Positions 8,700-17,500 of a stretch of DNA of 64,000 nucleotides are shown here, piece by piece (position 1 is the first letter of the stretch; each line of letters begins with the position of its first letter). Both the position numbers and the translations under genes were made by a program. Under the pieces are notes generated by a model. That model worked only from the letters and a program-made list of their open reading frames with translations. It was not told the DNA's origin and did no database searches. Origin of the DNA: Lentisphaerota bacterium (GTDB lineage: Bacteria; Verrucomicrobiota; Lentisphaeria; Oligosphaerales; JABHEG01). The DNA is taken from contig JABHEG010000066.1 in assembly GCA_018676675.1 (NCBI GenBank), positions 1 to 64,000 of the forward strand. Direction: 5' to 3'.

Positions 8700-9987
8700 G
8701 GAATCCCACCCCTGAACGACCGCTCTTGCCTCCGACGCGGACAGGAGCGCCGTTCTTCAGCATGCCATTGCCGGCGACCACGACCATCTCACCTGCCGAA
8801 AGACCATCTGTCACCTGCACGATCCCGTCCTGCTCAATACCGGTTTGGACCACGCGGCGCAGGGCTTTTCCCTCAGCGACCACGAAGGCAATACGGGTTC
8901 CTGCCGGCGCATCGAGTACCGCATCGGTGGGGATGGTCACAGCGTCGTCGACCGTGTCCAGGTGGAGTGTCAGTCGCACAAACTGGTACGGCATCAGTCC
9001 GGCCTCGGTGTGCAACTTCGCTTCCAGGGTGCGCGTGCGCATATCCGAATCGAGTTCGGGATACACGCGCACTACCTCGCCCGGGAAGGTTCTCCCTGGA
9101 AGAGCATCAAGCATCGCTTCGAGCCTCATCCCATTCTGGAGGGCCGCGGAGAACCGTTCAGGCACGCTGAACCGCACCACCAGTGAGTCGGGCGCATACA
9201 ACTCAACGAGCGGAGTACGCGGAACGGCCAAGTCCCCGCGCCGCACGCGGACCCCCGTGACAACCGCATCGAAGGGTGCCGAAATGGTACATTCGGACAG
9301 GTGTGCTTCGGACAAGGCCAGGCGAGAGGACGCCTCTTCGACGGCGGCCTTCTTAACCGCGATCTCGGTTTCCGTAGGTCCGGCCCTGAGCATCCGCAGA
9401 ATCTGCTCCGCGGATTCCAGCTCGGCCTGCGCGACTCTTTCTCGTTCCCGGGCTTGGTCAACGCTCTGCTGGGACGTGAAGTCCTGCTGGACCAGTTGCG
9501 CCTGGCGTTGGTAGGCCTTCCGGGCTTCCTCCAGCGTTGCACGCCATTTTCGAACGGTTGCTTCTGCACGGGCGACTTCCTCAGGACGGGAGCCGGCTCG
9601 CAGATCAGCCAGGGACGCCTGGGCAACGGCCAACGCGGCTCGCGCCGCCCGAACTTCCGCTTGATGCACCTCGCGGTCGATCTCGACGAGTTTCTCCCCC
9701 GCACGAACCCGGTCGCCTTCCCGCCATGGACAGTAGATGATTGGGCCTTCCTTCGTGGCAGCAACGACGACAGAGCAAGTTGGCCTCACCTCGCCAGTGA
9801 GCTGCAGATCCCGGGTCATATCGGCAACTCGGGCTCGGACAACTCCGACCCGCATGGGCTTGCCCTTCTTCTTGGCCCCCTGCGCCCCAGGCTGTCCCGA
9901 TTCCCCAGCCGCCCAGCATGCGGCGAGGACCAGCGAAAGCGCGATCGCCAGCGACGCGTATCGTGTGTAGCGCATGTGCTTACTCAT
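8683..9987 (-). CDS. RND efflux periplasmic adaptor (membrane fusion protein, AcrA/HlyD type)
   Basis: The protein is 434 aa from ATG 9987, which overlaps the stop of the outer-membrane factor gene, so the two are translationally coupled. The signal peptide ends in a lipobox (LVLAAC, Cys24), giving an inner-membrane-anchored lipoprotein. Next come a lipoyl/barrel-sandwich part (EGDRVRAGEKLVEIDREV), a long coiled-coil hairpin at about residues 95-210, the second lipoyl half (ISAPFDAVVTGVRVRRGD), and beta-barrel and membrane-proximal domains. The last nine residues (GVGFPSSEF) are read from the tandem-repeat edge of cassette A, so the native C-terminus was probably altered by that insertion. 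It links the pump to the outer-membrane channel. Confidence 0.92.
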   Translation of the reverse strand: MSKHMRYTRYASLAIALSLVLAACWAAGESGQPGAQGAKKKGKPMRVGVVRARVADMTRDLQLTGEVRPTCSVVVAATKEGPIIYCPWREGDRVRAGEKLVEIDREVHQAEVRAARAALAVAQASLADLRAGSRPEEVARAEATVRKWRATLEEARKAYQRQAQLVQQDFTSQQSVDQARERERVAQAELESAEQILRMLRAGPTETEIAVKKAAVEEASSRLALSEAHLSECTISAPFDAVVTGVRVRRGDLAVPRTPLVELYAPDSLVVRFSVPERFSAALQNGMRLEAMLDALPGRTFPGEVVRVYPELDSDMRTRTLEAKLHTEAGLMPYQFVRLTLHLDTVDDAVTIPTDAVLDAPAGTRIAFVVAEGKALRRVVQTGIEQDGIVQVTDGLSAGEMVVVAGNGMLKNGAPVRVGGKSGRSGVGFPSSEF

Positions 9988-11464
9988 GTGTTGCTTCCAT
10001 CGGTTCGTTTCCCGAGGCAAAGGACCTGCCGACGCTCCACTCGAATCGGGCCTTCGCCGTATACCAGTCCAGCCGAGCCTGGATCAGGCGCCGATCGGCC
10101 TCTGTCTGGGCTGTTTGGGCATCGATCAGACCCACTATGGAGACAATGCCGTTTTTGTATTCACCTTCCGCCAGCCGGGCGCTCTCGCGTGCGCTGGCAG
10201 TGAGCGTTCCTGCCGCCACCATTGCCTCGGCGGCTTCCGTAAGCTCCCAGTACGCTGTCCAGACCTCCAGCTCTATCCCCTGCAGAAGGTCGGCGCAGTC
10301 TGCCATGGCCCGGCCCAGATCTGCCCGGGCCCGCGCCACTCGGTGCTTTCTCTCGAAACCATCAAAGAGGGGGAACGTCACCGCCAATCCCACAGACCAT
10401 TCGTCACGTTCGGGCCAAAATTCGGTATCCTCGTGCCCGGCACTCACATTCGCGCCAAGCGTCGGCCAGTAGGCAGCCTGTCCCGCGGCTACGTCAGCAC
10501 GGCTTGCCTCGACACGGGACAGTGCGGCTCGAAGCTCCGGCCGCTCCCGGGCAGCTTCATCCACAAGCTGCTCTGTTCGCGGCAGCTCCTCTCTCTGGAC
10601 CTCGTCGGGCAGTTCCGCAATCTCGAATGCGCTATGCACTGGAATCCCCATGGCGTACGCCAGGCGGCCGTGCGATGTCCGCACGCCGTTGCGGGTCTGA
10701 ACAACCTGCAGGTGTGCATCGGCACGCTGCGTCTCAGCCCGAAGCACATCGGCACGGGTTACGACTCCGGCTTCATGCCGGGCCCGGGCCAGCTCCAGTT
10801 GGTATTGGGTGCGCTTCGACGCTTCTTCCGCTACCCTCACCATCCACGTTGCCCCCATAAGCTCGTAATAGGAGACTTCAACGGCCAACGCAACGTCTTG
10901 CAGATTGGTATTGTGACGAAAGCCCAATTCGGCGAGCACGGCTTCCGCGCCTGCCACCCGTGCCCTGCGTGCGCCACCGTCGAAGAGCAGATAGCTGACG
11001 TCGATTCCCGCGGCGTAGACGCTACGCGATGCATTCTCCTGACCGCTCTCCAGCGAGACCGTTCTGCCCCGTGATACCTCAGACTGGAGATCGACCGACA
11101 GCAGATACGCCGCCCGTTCCTCGCCCACTCGGGCTGCCGCGGCACGAGCCGCATACCAGGTCTCACGTGTTCGAGGATTGCGCTCGAGTGCAACGCGGAT
11201 GCATTCGGCGAGCGTCACAGCATGATCACGTTCCAGCGGGTGCTGAACGCAAGTGTCATCAGGCCCGGTCGCATCCGTTCCCGATAGCAAGCCGGTCTCC
11301 GGCAAAGCCTGGAAGCGATCTGACGGCCCAATCGGCGTGGCATGCTGGTGATCCGGCATTCTCAGGGATGTGCAGCCGGTGCCAATCATCAAGAGCAGGC
11401 TGGCGCAGCAACCTGCCCGAACCACTGGCGTTATGTGCGTGTTCGTGCCGGCCGCCTTGGTCAT
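9980..11464 (-). CDS. Outer-membrane efflux protein (TolC/NodT-like lipoprotein)
   Basis: The protein is 494 aa from ATG 11464; a longer frame reaches 11719 but overlaps the anti-sigma gene. The start forms an ATGA overlap with the stop of the upstream zinc-finger gene, indicating coupled translation. The signal peptide ends in a lipobox (MIGTGC, Cys31). The remainder has the two repeated helical/strand halves of outer-membrane factors, with segments such as LAECIRVALERNPRTRETWYA and VAAGQAAYWPTLGANVSAG. It should form the trimeric exit duct for the RND pump encoded downstream. Family assignment is firm; the substrate is not known. Confidence 0.92.
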   Translation of the reverse strand: MTKAAGTNTHITPVVRAGCCASLLLMIGTGCTSLRMPDHQHATPIGPSDRFQALPETGLLSGTDATGPDDTCVQHPLERDHAVTLAECIRVALERNPRTRETWYAARAAAARVGEERAAYLLSVDLQSEVSRGRTVSLESGQENASRSVYAAGIDVSYLLFDGGARRARVAGAEAVLAELGFRHNTNLQDVALAVEVSYYELMGATWMVRVAEEASKRTQYQLELARARHEAGVVTRADVLRAETQRADAHLQVVQTRNGVRTSHGRLAYAMGIPVHSAFEIAELPDEVQREELPRTEQLVDEAARERPELRAALSRVEASRADVAAGQAAYWPTLGANVSAGHEDTEFWPERDEWSVGLAVTFPLFDGFERKHRVARARADLGRAMADCADLLQGIELEVWTAYWELTEAAEAMVAAGTLTASARESARLAEGEYKNGIVSIVGLIDAQTAQTEADRRLIQARLDWYTAKARFEWSVGRSFASGNEPMEATHE

Positions 11465-11814
11465 CGATGGCTCCAGGCGGCTATTCCTGCTCGCCCAGTC
11501 CTGTGCCCACCCTCTCGGTGGTGCGGCCAGCCTATGGCCCCAGCTGCGAGCACAACGGTGATGGCGACGAGCAGCGCAATGACTGCAACGGTGGCCCGTG
11601 GTCGCGAATGCTCGGGCCGCAGTGCATTGGCAAAGACCTTCCCCGATACCTCCGAGCGGTGCGTTTCTTTCCCCCAATCCGCACGCAGCTCCCCCTGGAA
11701 CGCCCGACAGCTTCCACATGCTTCGAGATGCTTGTTCACGAGGTCGACCTCGTCAGGTTCGAGCGCTCCCGCGTCGAGCTCACGGACCAGCAATCTGCAA
11801 GCGCTGCATCTCAC
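11461..11814 (-). CDS. Zinc-finger membrane protein, second putative anti-sigma factor
   Basis: The protein is 117 aa from GTG 11814, placed by an AAGGAG seven bases upstream. The N-terminus carries a zf-HC2-type anti-sigma zinc-binding motif (HLEACGSC) preceded by CSAC. One membrane helix follows (ATVAVIALLVAITVVLAAG) and then a short basic tail. Such proteins hold ECF sigma factors at the membrane until a signal arrives. Having a second one after the sigma/anti-sigma pair is unusual; it might be a co-regulator or work on another sigma factor. Its stop overlaps the outer-membrane factor start. The roughly 200 bases upstream (11815-12013) hold no other gene. Confidence 0.75.
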   Translation of the reverse strand: MRCSACRLLVRELDAGALEPDEVDLVNKHLEACGSCRAFQGELRADWGKETHRSEVSGKVFANALRPEHSRPRATVAVIALLVAITVVLAAGAIGWPHHREGGHRTGRAGIAAWSHR

Positions 11815-12013
11815 AACGATACTCCTTTGCTTCTTGAGAGCGTTCCGGGGACGGGCATGTATCCGACCTTTTCTCACAGCTGGCTCTGCTGTTCGCGAGG
11901 ATACACGTCTTTCGCTTTCAGCGTGTTGCGCACACAAGGGGATGTGGAAGGGCGGCCCATGCCGGCACGGCCATGGAGGCCCGAAGACACGAGACCGCCC
12001 TGCCCAGCGAGAC

Positions 12014-12493
12014 TCAATCGCACAAGTCGTTCTTGCTTCTACGACACGGGGCTTTGCCGGCCCGTTTCCCTGAGCACACTACGGGAGTTCCGTCGGCCTT
12101 CTTGCAGTTGCCGGCTTCCGCCTCGCCCGCACGGCAGTTCTTGCGAAGGCCCTGGGAGCCGCATTCAGCTTGAGGGGAGACGCACGCATCACAGGCATTC
12201 TTCCTGCAGGCGCTCCCCTTCGCGCACGTTCCTTTGCTGCCGCAATCTTTGCAGTCAGGGCACTGATTGCATCGCTTCCCGTCGCAGTCGCATCCCATCT
12301 GTCCCTTTTGACACGCCTTTGCCGTATCGCAGACTCCGGCGCCGTCTAACGCGCACTCTGAGGGGCACGGCGTTTTGGTCGCAGCGGCTCCCGCGTCCGC
12401 CGTGGCGGGGCGTTCCTGTGCATGAACCCTCATTGCTGAAAGGACAACGATCACCCCTGCCATTGTCGCGCACACTACGATTGCTTTCCTCAT
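12014..12493 (-). CDS. Secreted cysteine-rich protein, possible periplasmic metal binder
   Basis: The protein is 159 aa from ATG 12493, after AAGGAG six bases upstream. A signal peptide (MRKAIVVCATMAGVIVVLSAMRVHA) is followed by a mature part with 20 cysteines. Many are in CxxC or CxC spacing (CDCDGKRCNQCPDCKDC). I do not recognise a named family. High cysteine content with Lys, Asp and Gly recalls metallothionein-like or disulfide-rich proteins. Its place between a CnrX/Spy-like sensor and an RND export system suggests binding or buffering of a metal in the periplasm, but this is inference. An earlier in-frame start at 12661 lacks a signal peptide and overlaps the neighbour. Confidence 0.75.
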   Translation of the reverse strand: MRKAIVVCATMAGVIVVLSAMRVHAQERPATADAGAAATKTPCPSECALDGAGVCDTAKACQKGQMGCDCDGKRCNQCPDCKDCGSKGTCAKGSACRKNACDACVSPQAECGSQGLRKNCRAGEAEAGNCKKADGTPVVCSGKRAGKAPCRRSKNDLCD

Positions 12494-12561
12494 TCCAGTT
12501 CTCCTTGTTGTCGAGTTCGTTCTCCGGGTTCTGGTACTGAGTGTCGATTCCTGATCGCCAC

Positions 12562-13101
12562 TCACTCGTTCGGCGCTGGTTCTCCGAGCGTCTCTGATTC
12601 GAGAGCAGTGCACGATGGTCCGCCGCGCAACGGCCCGGCAATAGGTGCGTGGCCAGCACACCCCGCCCGGTGTCGCAGCAGCTCAAACAACCGCCCCTGC
12701 TGTTCGGGATTCAGCGCCTCCTTCTCCGCCAGCAGCCAGTCAACCACCAGTCCCTGCATGCGCCGTTGTCCCGCCAGGATTTGCTCCCGTTTGGCACCGA
12801 CGGCTTCCATGTCCGGTTCGCTCTCTGCCAGGAGGCGGATCAACTCCTCTCGGCTGCGGTTGACGTCCTTGCACACGCCACGGGCGGCTTTCTGAAACTG
12901 AATCAGCCGCGGCTCGATCAGCCGCCATTGCGTTCTGGTCACTGCCAGTCGGCGATGGAGCGGACACCAGATGCTGTCCGTGGCGGCGGAATCCTCCCGC
13001 TGCAGCAGTGAGGGTAGGACCCGAAACGCCCAGCCCGTGACAAAGGCGGCATTCAGAGCCAGCGAGAGCACGACCAGCAGTAAGGCAACTCTTCTTTGCA
13101 T
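12562..13101 (-). CDS. Periplasmic heavy-metal sensor / CpxP-Spy-CnrX-like protein
   Basis: The protein is 179 aa, beginning with a membrane anchor or signal (VALLLVVLSLALNAAFVTGW) and then an all-helical domain. Features include a WCPLHRRL segment and an LNPEQQGRLFELL helix of the kind found in the Spy/CpxP/ZraP/CnrX superfamily. Cys and His in WCPLH and in the tail (GCAGH) could bind metal. In Cupriavidus cnr, CnrX senses Ni/Co and frees CnrH from CnrY; gene order here (sigma, anti-sigma, sensor, exporter) suggests the same kind of circuit. It lies two bases after the anti-sigma stop, so both are in one operon. Confidence 0.75.
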   Translation of the reverse strand: MQRRVALLLVVLSLALNAAFVTGWAFRVLPSLLQREDSAATDSIWCPLHRRLAVTRTQWRLIEPRLIQFQKAARGVCKDVNRSREELIRLLAESEPDMEAVGAKREQILAGQRRMQGLVVDWLLAEKEALNPEQQGRLFELLRHRAGCAGHAPIAGPLRGGPSCTALESETLGEPAPNE

Positions 13102-13103
13102 CG

Positions 13104-13592
13104 CTACTCGCCTCCTCCGTTTGCCCCAGTCGCCAACGCCAGGTAGCAGTTTGCCAGCGATCCCTCCGGTGCGTCCGTGAGATAGTCAAGCCCGTATGCA
13201 GTACCAGACTGCGCCATGGATGTATTCGGAGCGGTATCCCCGGTGCTCGGCATCCCGCTCCCCATGAGCGCCCCCAGGCAGACCCCGCAGATGAACGTGG
13301 CGGCGGCGGCCAGTCGCATGGGGGGCGAGATCGATTGCCAGAACACCAGAACCCTTCTCTTTCTCGCGGGGGGCTTTGCGGCGCGTGCCATCACGTGTGC
13401 CACGAATCCGTTGGGAGTACCTGGCGGCGGCGGGAGTGCCAATATGGCGCTTGCTACGACTTGCAGGCGCTCAAGCTCCTCGCGGCACGCGATACAAGCG
13501 TCGAGGTGCAGCTTCACGCACTCCCGATCCTTGCGGGAAAGCTCTCCGTCCAAGTAACGATTCAGTTTCCGCTCTGTGGTCTTGCAGTTCAT
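13104..13592 (-). CDS. Anti-sigma factor with zf-HC2 domain
   Basis: The protein is 162 aa from ATG 13592. The N-terminal half has the anti-sigma zinc-binding motif (LNRYLDGELS, then HLDACIACREEL: His-x3-Cys-x2-Cys). A membrane segment is at about residues 93-111 (LAAAATFICGVCLGALMGS), followed by a periplasmic tail of about 50 residues. It directly follows the ECF sigma gene (76-base gap) and precedes the periplasmic sensor. It probably binds and silences that sigma factor, with the tail contacting the sensor. Family is clear; pairing is inferred from adjacency. Confidence 0.85.
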   Translation of the reverse strand: MNCKTTERKLNRYLDGELSRKDRECVKLHLDACIACREELERLQVVASAILALPPPPGTPNGFVAHVMARAAKPPARKRRVLVFWQSISPPMRLAAAATFICGVCLGALMGSGMPSTGDTAPNTSMAQSGTAYGLDYLTDAPEGSLANCYLALATGANGGGE

Positions 13593-13668
13593 TGTCAGCG
13601 ATCCTTCTGCCCTGACAAACGGGCGTCCCCGCGAGAACCCCCGCTATCCTTCCGAATTTCTGACCCCA

Positions 13669-14205
13669 TCAGGTGCGCCTCCATTCCCCAAGCCCGTCCG
13701 CAAGGGCCTCGCGCCCTCGGGCAAGAAGGCGCTCGACGGATTTGACCGATGCCCCCAGGATCTCGGCAATCTGCTTGTAGTTCAGGTCTTCGAAGTACCG
13801 CAGCATCAAAGCTGCACGCTGGCGTGGAGGAAGTGCCTGGAGGGCACGGTTAACTGCCGAGGCACGATCCCGACTTATCAGTTCATCCGAAGGTGTTACG
13901 CCGGAGGGAGTTGAAGCAGGCGGGGCATCCGTGTAGACAGGCTTCTTCTTCTCGAGCCGGTCCAAACATAGGCGAGTAACGACACGGCACAGGTACGTCC
14001 GGAAGGCCGCGGTGGGACGGTAGCGCGAAGCTGCATCGAGCACTCTCAAGAACGCGTCTTGGGCAACGTCCTCGGCCTCGGCAGGATCCTGTAGCATGCG
14101 CCATGCTGTGTTCCAAGCATAGCGCTGATTGCGGCGTACGAGCTCCCCGAACGCCTCAATGTCGCCGTGGGCGACGTCCTGCATAAGTTCTTCGTCTTTG
14201 CGCAT
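13669..14205 (-). CDS. RNA polymerase ECF sigma factor
   Basis: The protein is 178 aa with the two domains of ECF sigma factors. Region 2 (DIEAFGELVRRNQ, then DPAEAEDVAQDAFLRVLD) is followed by a linker and region 4 (ALQALPPRQRAALMLRYF, then YKQIAEILGASVKSVERLL). It is the first gene of the efflux operon and presumably drives its own promoter and the exporter. No promoter was assigned because the binding sequence of this group is not known. The upstream 100 bases end against a transposon remnant, which may have shortened the promoter region. Confidence 0.93.
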   Translation of the reverse strand: MRKDEELMQDVAHGDIEAFGELVRRNQRYAWNTAWRMLQDPAEAEDVAQDAFLRVLDAASRYRPTAAFRTYLCRVVTRLCLDRLEKKKPVYTDAPPASTPSGVTPSDELISRDRASAVNRALQALPPRQRAALMLRYFEDLNYKQIAEILGASVKSVERLLARGREALADGLGEWRRT

Positions 14206-14310
14206 CTTCTCGGCAATGCCCTTTGCCGACTGTAAACGGATACCTCACGGAAAACCCCCGCCAACGTCGGAAATTCTCTCGCCACGACCCAAGTCGCTGC
14301 AGCGCCAGAC

Positions 14311-14470
14311 ACGGGGTCAGAGTACCAGTCCTTGTTCTTGCCTTTGCCAGCCTTCAGCCGAAGTTCGATATCAGACGCGCGAGCTCGCAGTGCTTCCGAC
14401 GCATCGATCCGGTCCGCCATCGGACTGCGGGCATGGCTCAATGCCCCGACAGAAGGGCCGGAGCCAGGCC
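14311..14470 (-). mobile_element. 3' remnant of the REP-type transposon
   Basis: Read on the minus strand, 14345-14450 encodes SHARSPMADRIDASEALRAR and what follows. It matches the C-terminus of the transposase at 5050-5150 with about four differences in the first 90 bases. Similarity continues weakly to about 14470 and then stops. On the other side it ends at ACGGGGTCAGAGT (14311-14323), the same word that begins the larger copy. The rest of the transposase is missing. The remnant lies between the sigma gene start and the stop of the propeller gene at 14505. Confidence 0.85.
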
Positions 14471-14504
14471 TTGCGGTTTGCGTTTCTGGAGCTCCCGGTG
14501 AAGG

Positions 14505-17500
14505 CTATTCAGCATCCTCAAGCTCGACGTAGATCTTGTCGGCGGGGCCCATCATGCCGCCGCTGCCAAAGCGGTCAAACATACGGACAGCAATCACGTT
14601 GCGGCCGGCCTTCACCTGCGACGCCGGGATCGCGTACTGCCGCTTGACGGAATAGAAGAAGGGAACGCTCTTGTCTGTCTTCCCAACTGAGCGCCCATTC
14701 CAGAAGGTCTCGTCGAAGTCGTCGATGGCCCCGAAGGAGAGAAGCAGCGCCTTACCCGCCCACGCCTCCGGGATGTCCACGGTCAGGCGGTAGACGACTT
14801 CCCCGTCGACGTCGGCCCACTGCTTCCCATAGTTCTCGAACGCTTTCGGAACGTCGACGGTCTCCCATGCGGTGTCGTCGAATGCTGTCTGGACGGCCGC
14901 CCGGGCTGCAACACTCATCCCCGGGTCAGGGTGTGCGGTGTGCATGGTTTTGGCCTTGGGAAGCTTGCTCGTGATCCTGACACGCCACCCGCGCAAGAGC
15001 CTCAGTTTCTGCTGCTTGCCCGCCGGGGGCGAGTACATGGCGACGGCCTCGCCTGCCGGTGCGGGCGCTTCGAAACGAATGCTCCCCGCCTCAAGTGCTG
15101 CCGGATCCGCGGGCCGCAGGAAGACCGTTTGACCGCCGGAAACAAGCATGGCCAGCCGATTGACGCCGGCCGTGAGATGAACGGTGCCCTTCCCTTTGAT
15201 GTCCCGGTGGTTCAGGAACACCCCATGGACCGTGTCCGGTCCCGCAACCACATCCAGCTCGCGATCCCGGTGGGAACGAATGTCAGTCTGGACCACGAAA
15301 TAGTGGTCATCGTCTCCGTAGAGCTTCACCTTGAACGTGTTGCCGTCTGTCCGGCGCTCGGGATCATGCGCAACCCACTCAAACACCGAGTTATCGTTGA
15401 GTTCCCACTTCTGAACGGGATCGATCGCTCCGTCCTGGATCTGCTGCAGGAGCTCCGGGAGCTTCACGTTTCGGTGCCGAATCGGTCCCAACCGCACAAA
15501 GCCACCCTTGTGAATAGTCGCCGGTGGCGCCGTCACTGAAACCGGCTCGCCCGACCACTCGGCGACTTCGGGCATGGTGATCATAGCAAAGGAGGTAACG
15601 ATCGGGTAATTGCACACACAGGTTCCCGCGAAGTTCGGGACATTCAGGACGCCGTCCGCAGCCACCAGGCTGGCACTGCATCCTGAACGGGTGCCTCTCA
15701 AGTGGTAGACCTTCTCGCTTTCGACGTCCGTATAGCTCACCGTCGCATCGCGCGACATCACGAGGTGCCTGCTGGCAACGGCATAGTTGCAGCCAATCCG
15801 GCGACCGAGTGGCCCGCCCTCCCCCGGCTCTCCGGTGAGCAGGTCGTACGCGTAACCAACGTCCCTCCCCAACGCACTGAATCCCTGGGTAAGGAACGTG
15901 TTGTCATCACGGATGATCACCGGGGCCATCCCGACCTTCTTGTCCCGCCAGATGGGGGTGCCGGTCTTTGCCTTGTAGGCGCCCGCTTTGCCGCTCCGGC
16001 CGAACAGCACGATACCCGTGTCGGCGGAGTAGCCCACCCAGTCGTCCTTCCCCCGAATGCTCGTCCATCCCGACGGACCATAGGAGGCATACAGCGTACG
16101 CATACGTGCCGTCCAGAGTTCGGCGCCGCTGCGTGCATCGACTGCGTACAGCACGGACTCCGTTTCCTTCTTCCCGTCCGTGCGTTTGAGCCACCGAGCT
16201 GTCTTTGCCATGGAGACGGAATCCACGCAGAAAACGATCCCGTCGCCTATGGCCAGGCTCGCGTTATTGAACCGGTCTTTCGCCTGGCGCCGCCATAGCT
16301 CGGCGCGGCTCTTCCGATCGAAACAAGCAAGGTACGTACTGTCCCAGTACCCATGATCAATCGCCCTGGTCTTCTCCTCGCTGAAGGCAATGAGAACGAC
16401 GTCCCCGTCGACCCGAATGTCCTTCACGTGCGGGGCCTTGCCGTCGGCGTCGAACGTCATCGTGCCCAACACATCGCCGGTCTCCGGATCGTAGACCACG
16501 CACTTCCCGTTGGAGGCCAGGTAAACACCGTCATCCATCGATGCGGCCCTGGCAAGGGGAGTGCCCATTGGCGCGGTCCAAAGAGGGCGGCCGGTGTAGA
16601 CGTCGTAGGCGAACAGCTTTTTCGCGCGCTGGTGAAGGGCAAACAGTCTGCCGCCGTTGATCTGCGGCTTCGCCCCGAGGCCATAGTCGTTGTACTGGAC
16701 AAAGCCATTCTCGTCACCAAACCAGAGAAAGCCGAGCGGGGCCCGTACCCGATCATCTCTGGAGAAGAATGTGCGCGCTGCATTGGCCGGTTCGTGCGTC
16801 CACTGATCTGAGCCGGGCAACGCGCCCTCACGGACGACGAGAAGGTCGTTGCCGTCCTGCCTGACCGCCGCCTTGGGCAGCTTCGCGGCTTCGACCTTCT
16901 GTCCGAAGCCCTCCGCGTCCCCGGGCAGCTCAAGTACAAGCGTTCCCCCATAGGGCCGCAGGGAGTGGAAGGTCCGGTGAAGGTCAACGGCGCCCAGTTC
17001 CTCCGCCGTCAACCCCCGTTCCGAGATCACTAGGCTCGCGATATACGGGGGGAAGCCAAACTCGAAAGGACGTCCAACGAAAAGCTCTGCCCTGGAGCCC
17101 AGCAAGCCCGTCGCCGCCAGACGCTGTTGCAGCGCCCGGACCTTCTCACGATCCGCGTCAACGGCAAGGATGGTCAGGCCCGTCTGGCGGATCAGGGCCT
17201 CAATGAGCCGTCCACTGCCGATGCCCTGGACGATGCAATATCCCGAACGCACGCCGGTTGTCTTAACGAGTTCGGCCGCCTTCGCCTGCCATGTGTCCTC
17301 CTGCTCTACGGTTTCGGACACGGCAACCGCCGCCTTCGGGACCGGGGGCCCCTTCCCGAGGCAGTGGATCATGCCTTCCACCGTCGCCACGAAGAGCTTG
17401 TCGTCAGCCGCAATGATGCTTGAGGGCGTCCCGTCCAGGCTACAGCTCCAGGCCACGCGGGGAACGGCTTCCAGGTTCTCCAGCGCCACGAGTGTGCTGC

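Noticed and set aside
11029..12540. 503-codon plus-strand frame across several short genes
   Set aside because: It crosses at least three well-supported minus-strand genes and has no recognisable domain.
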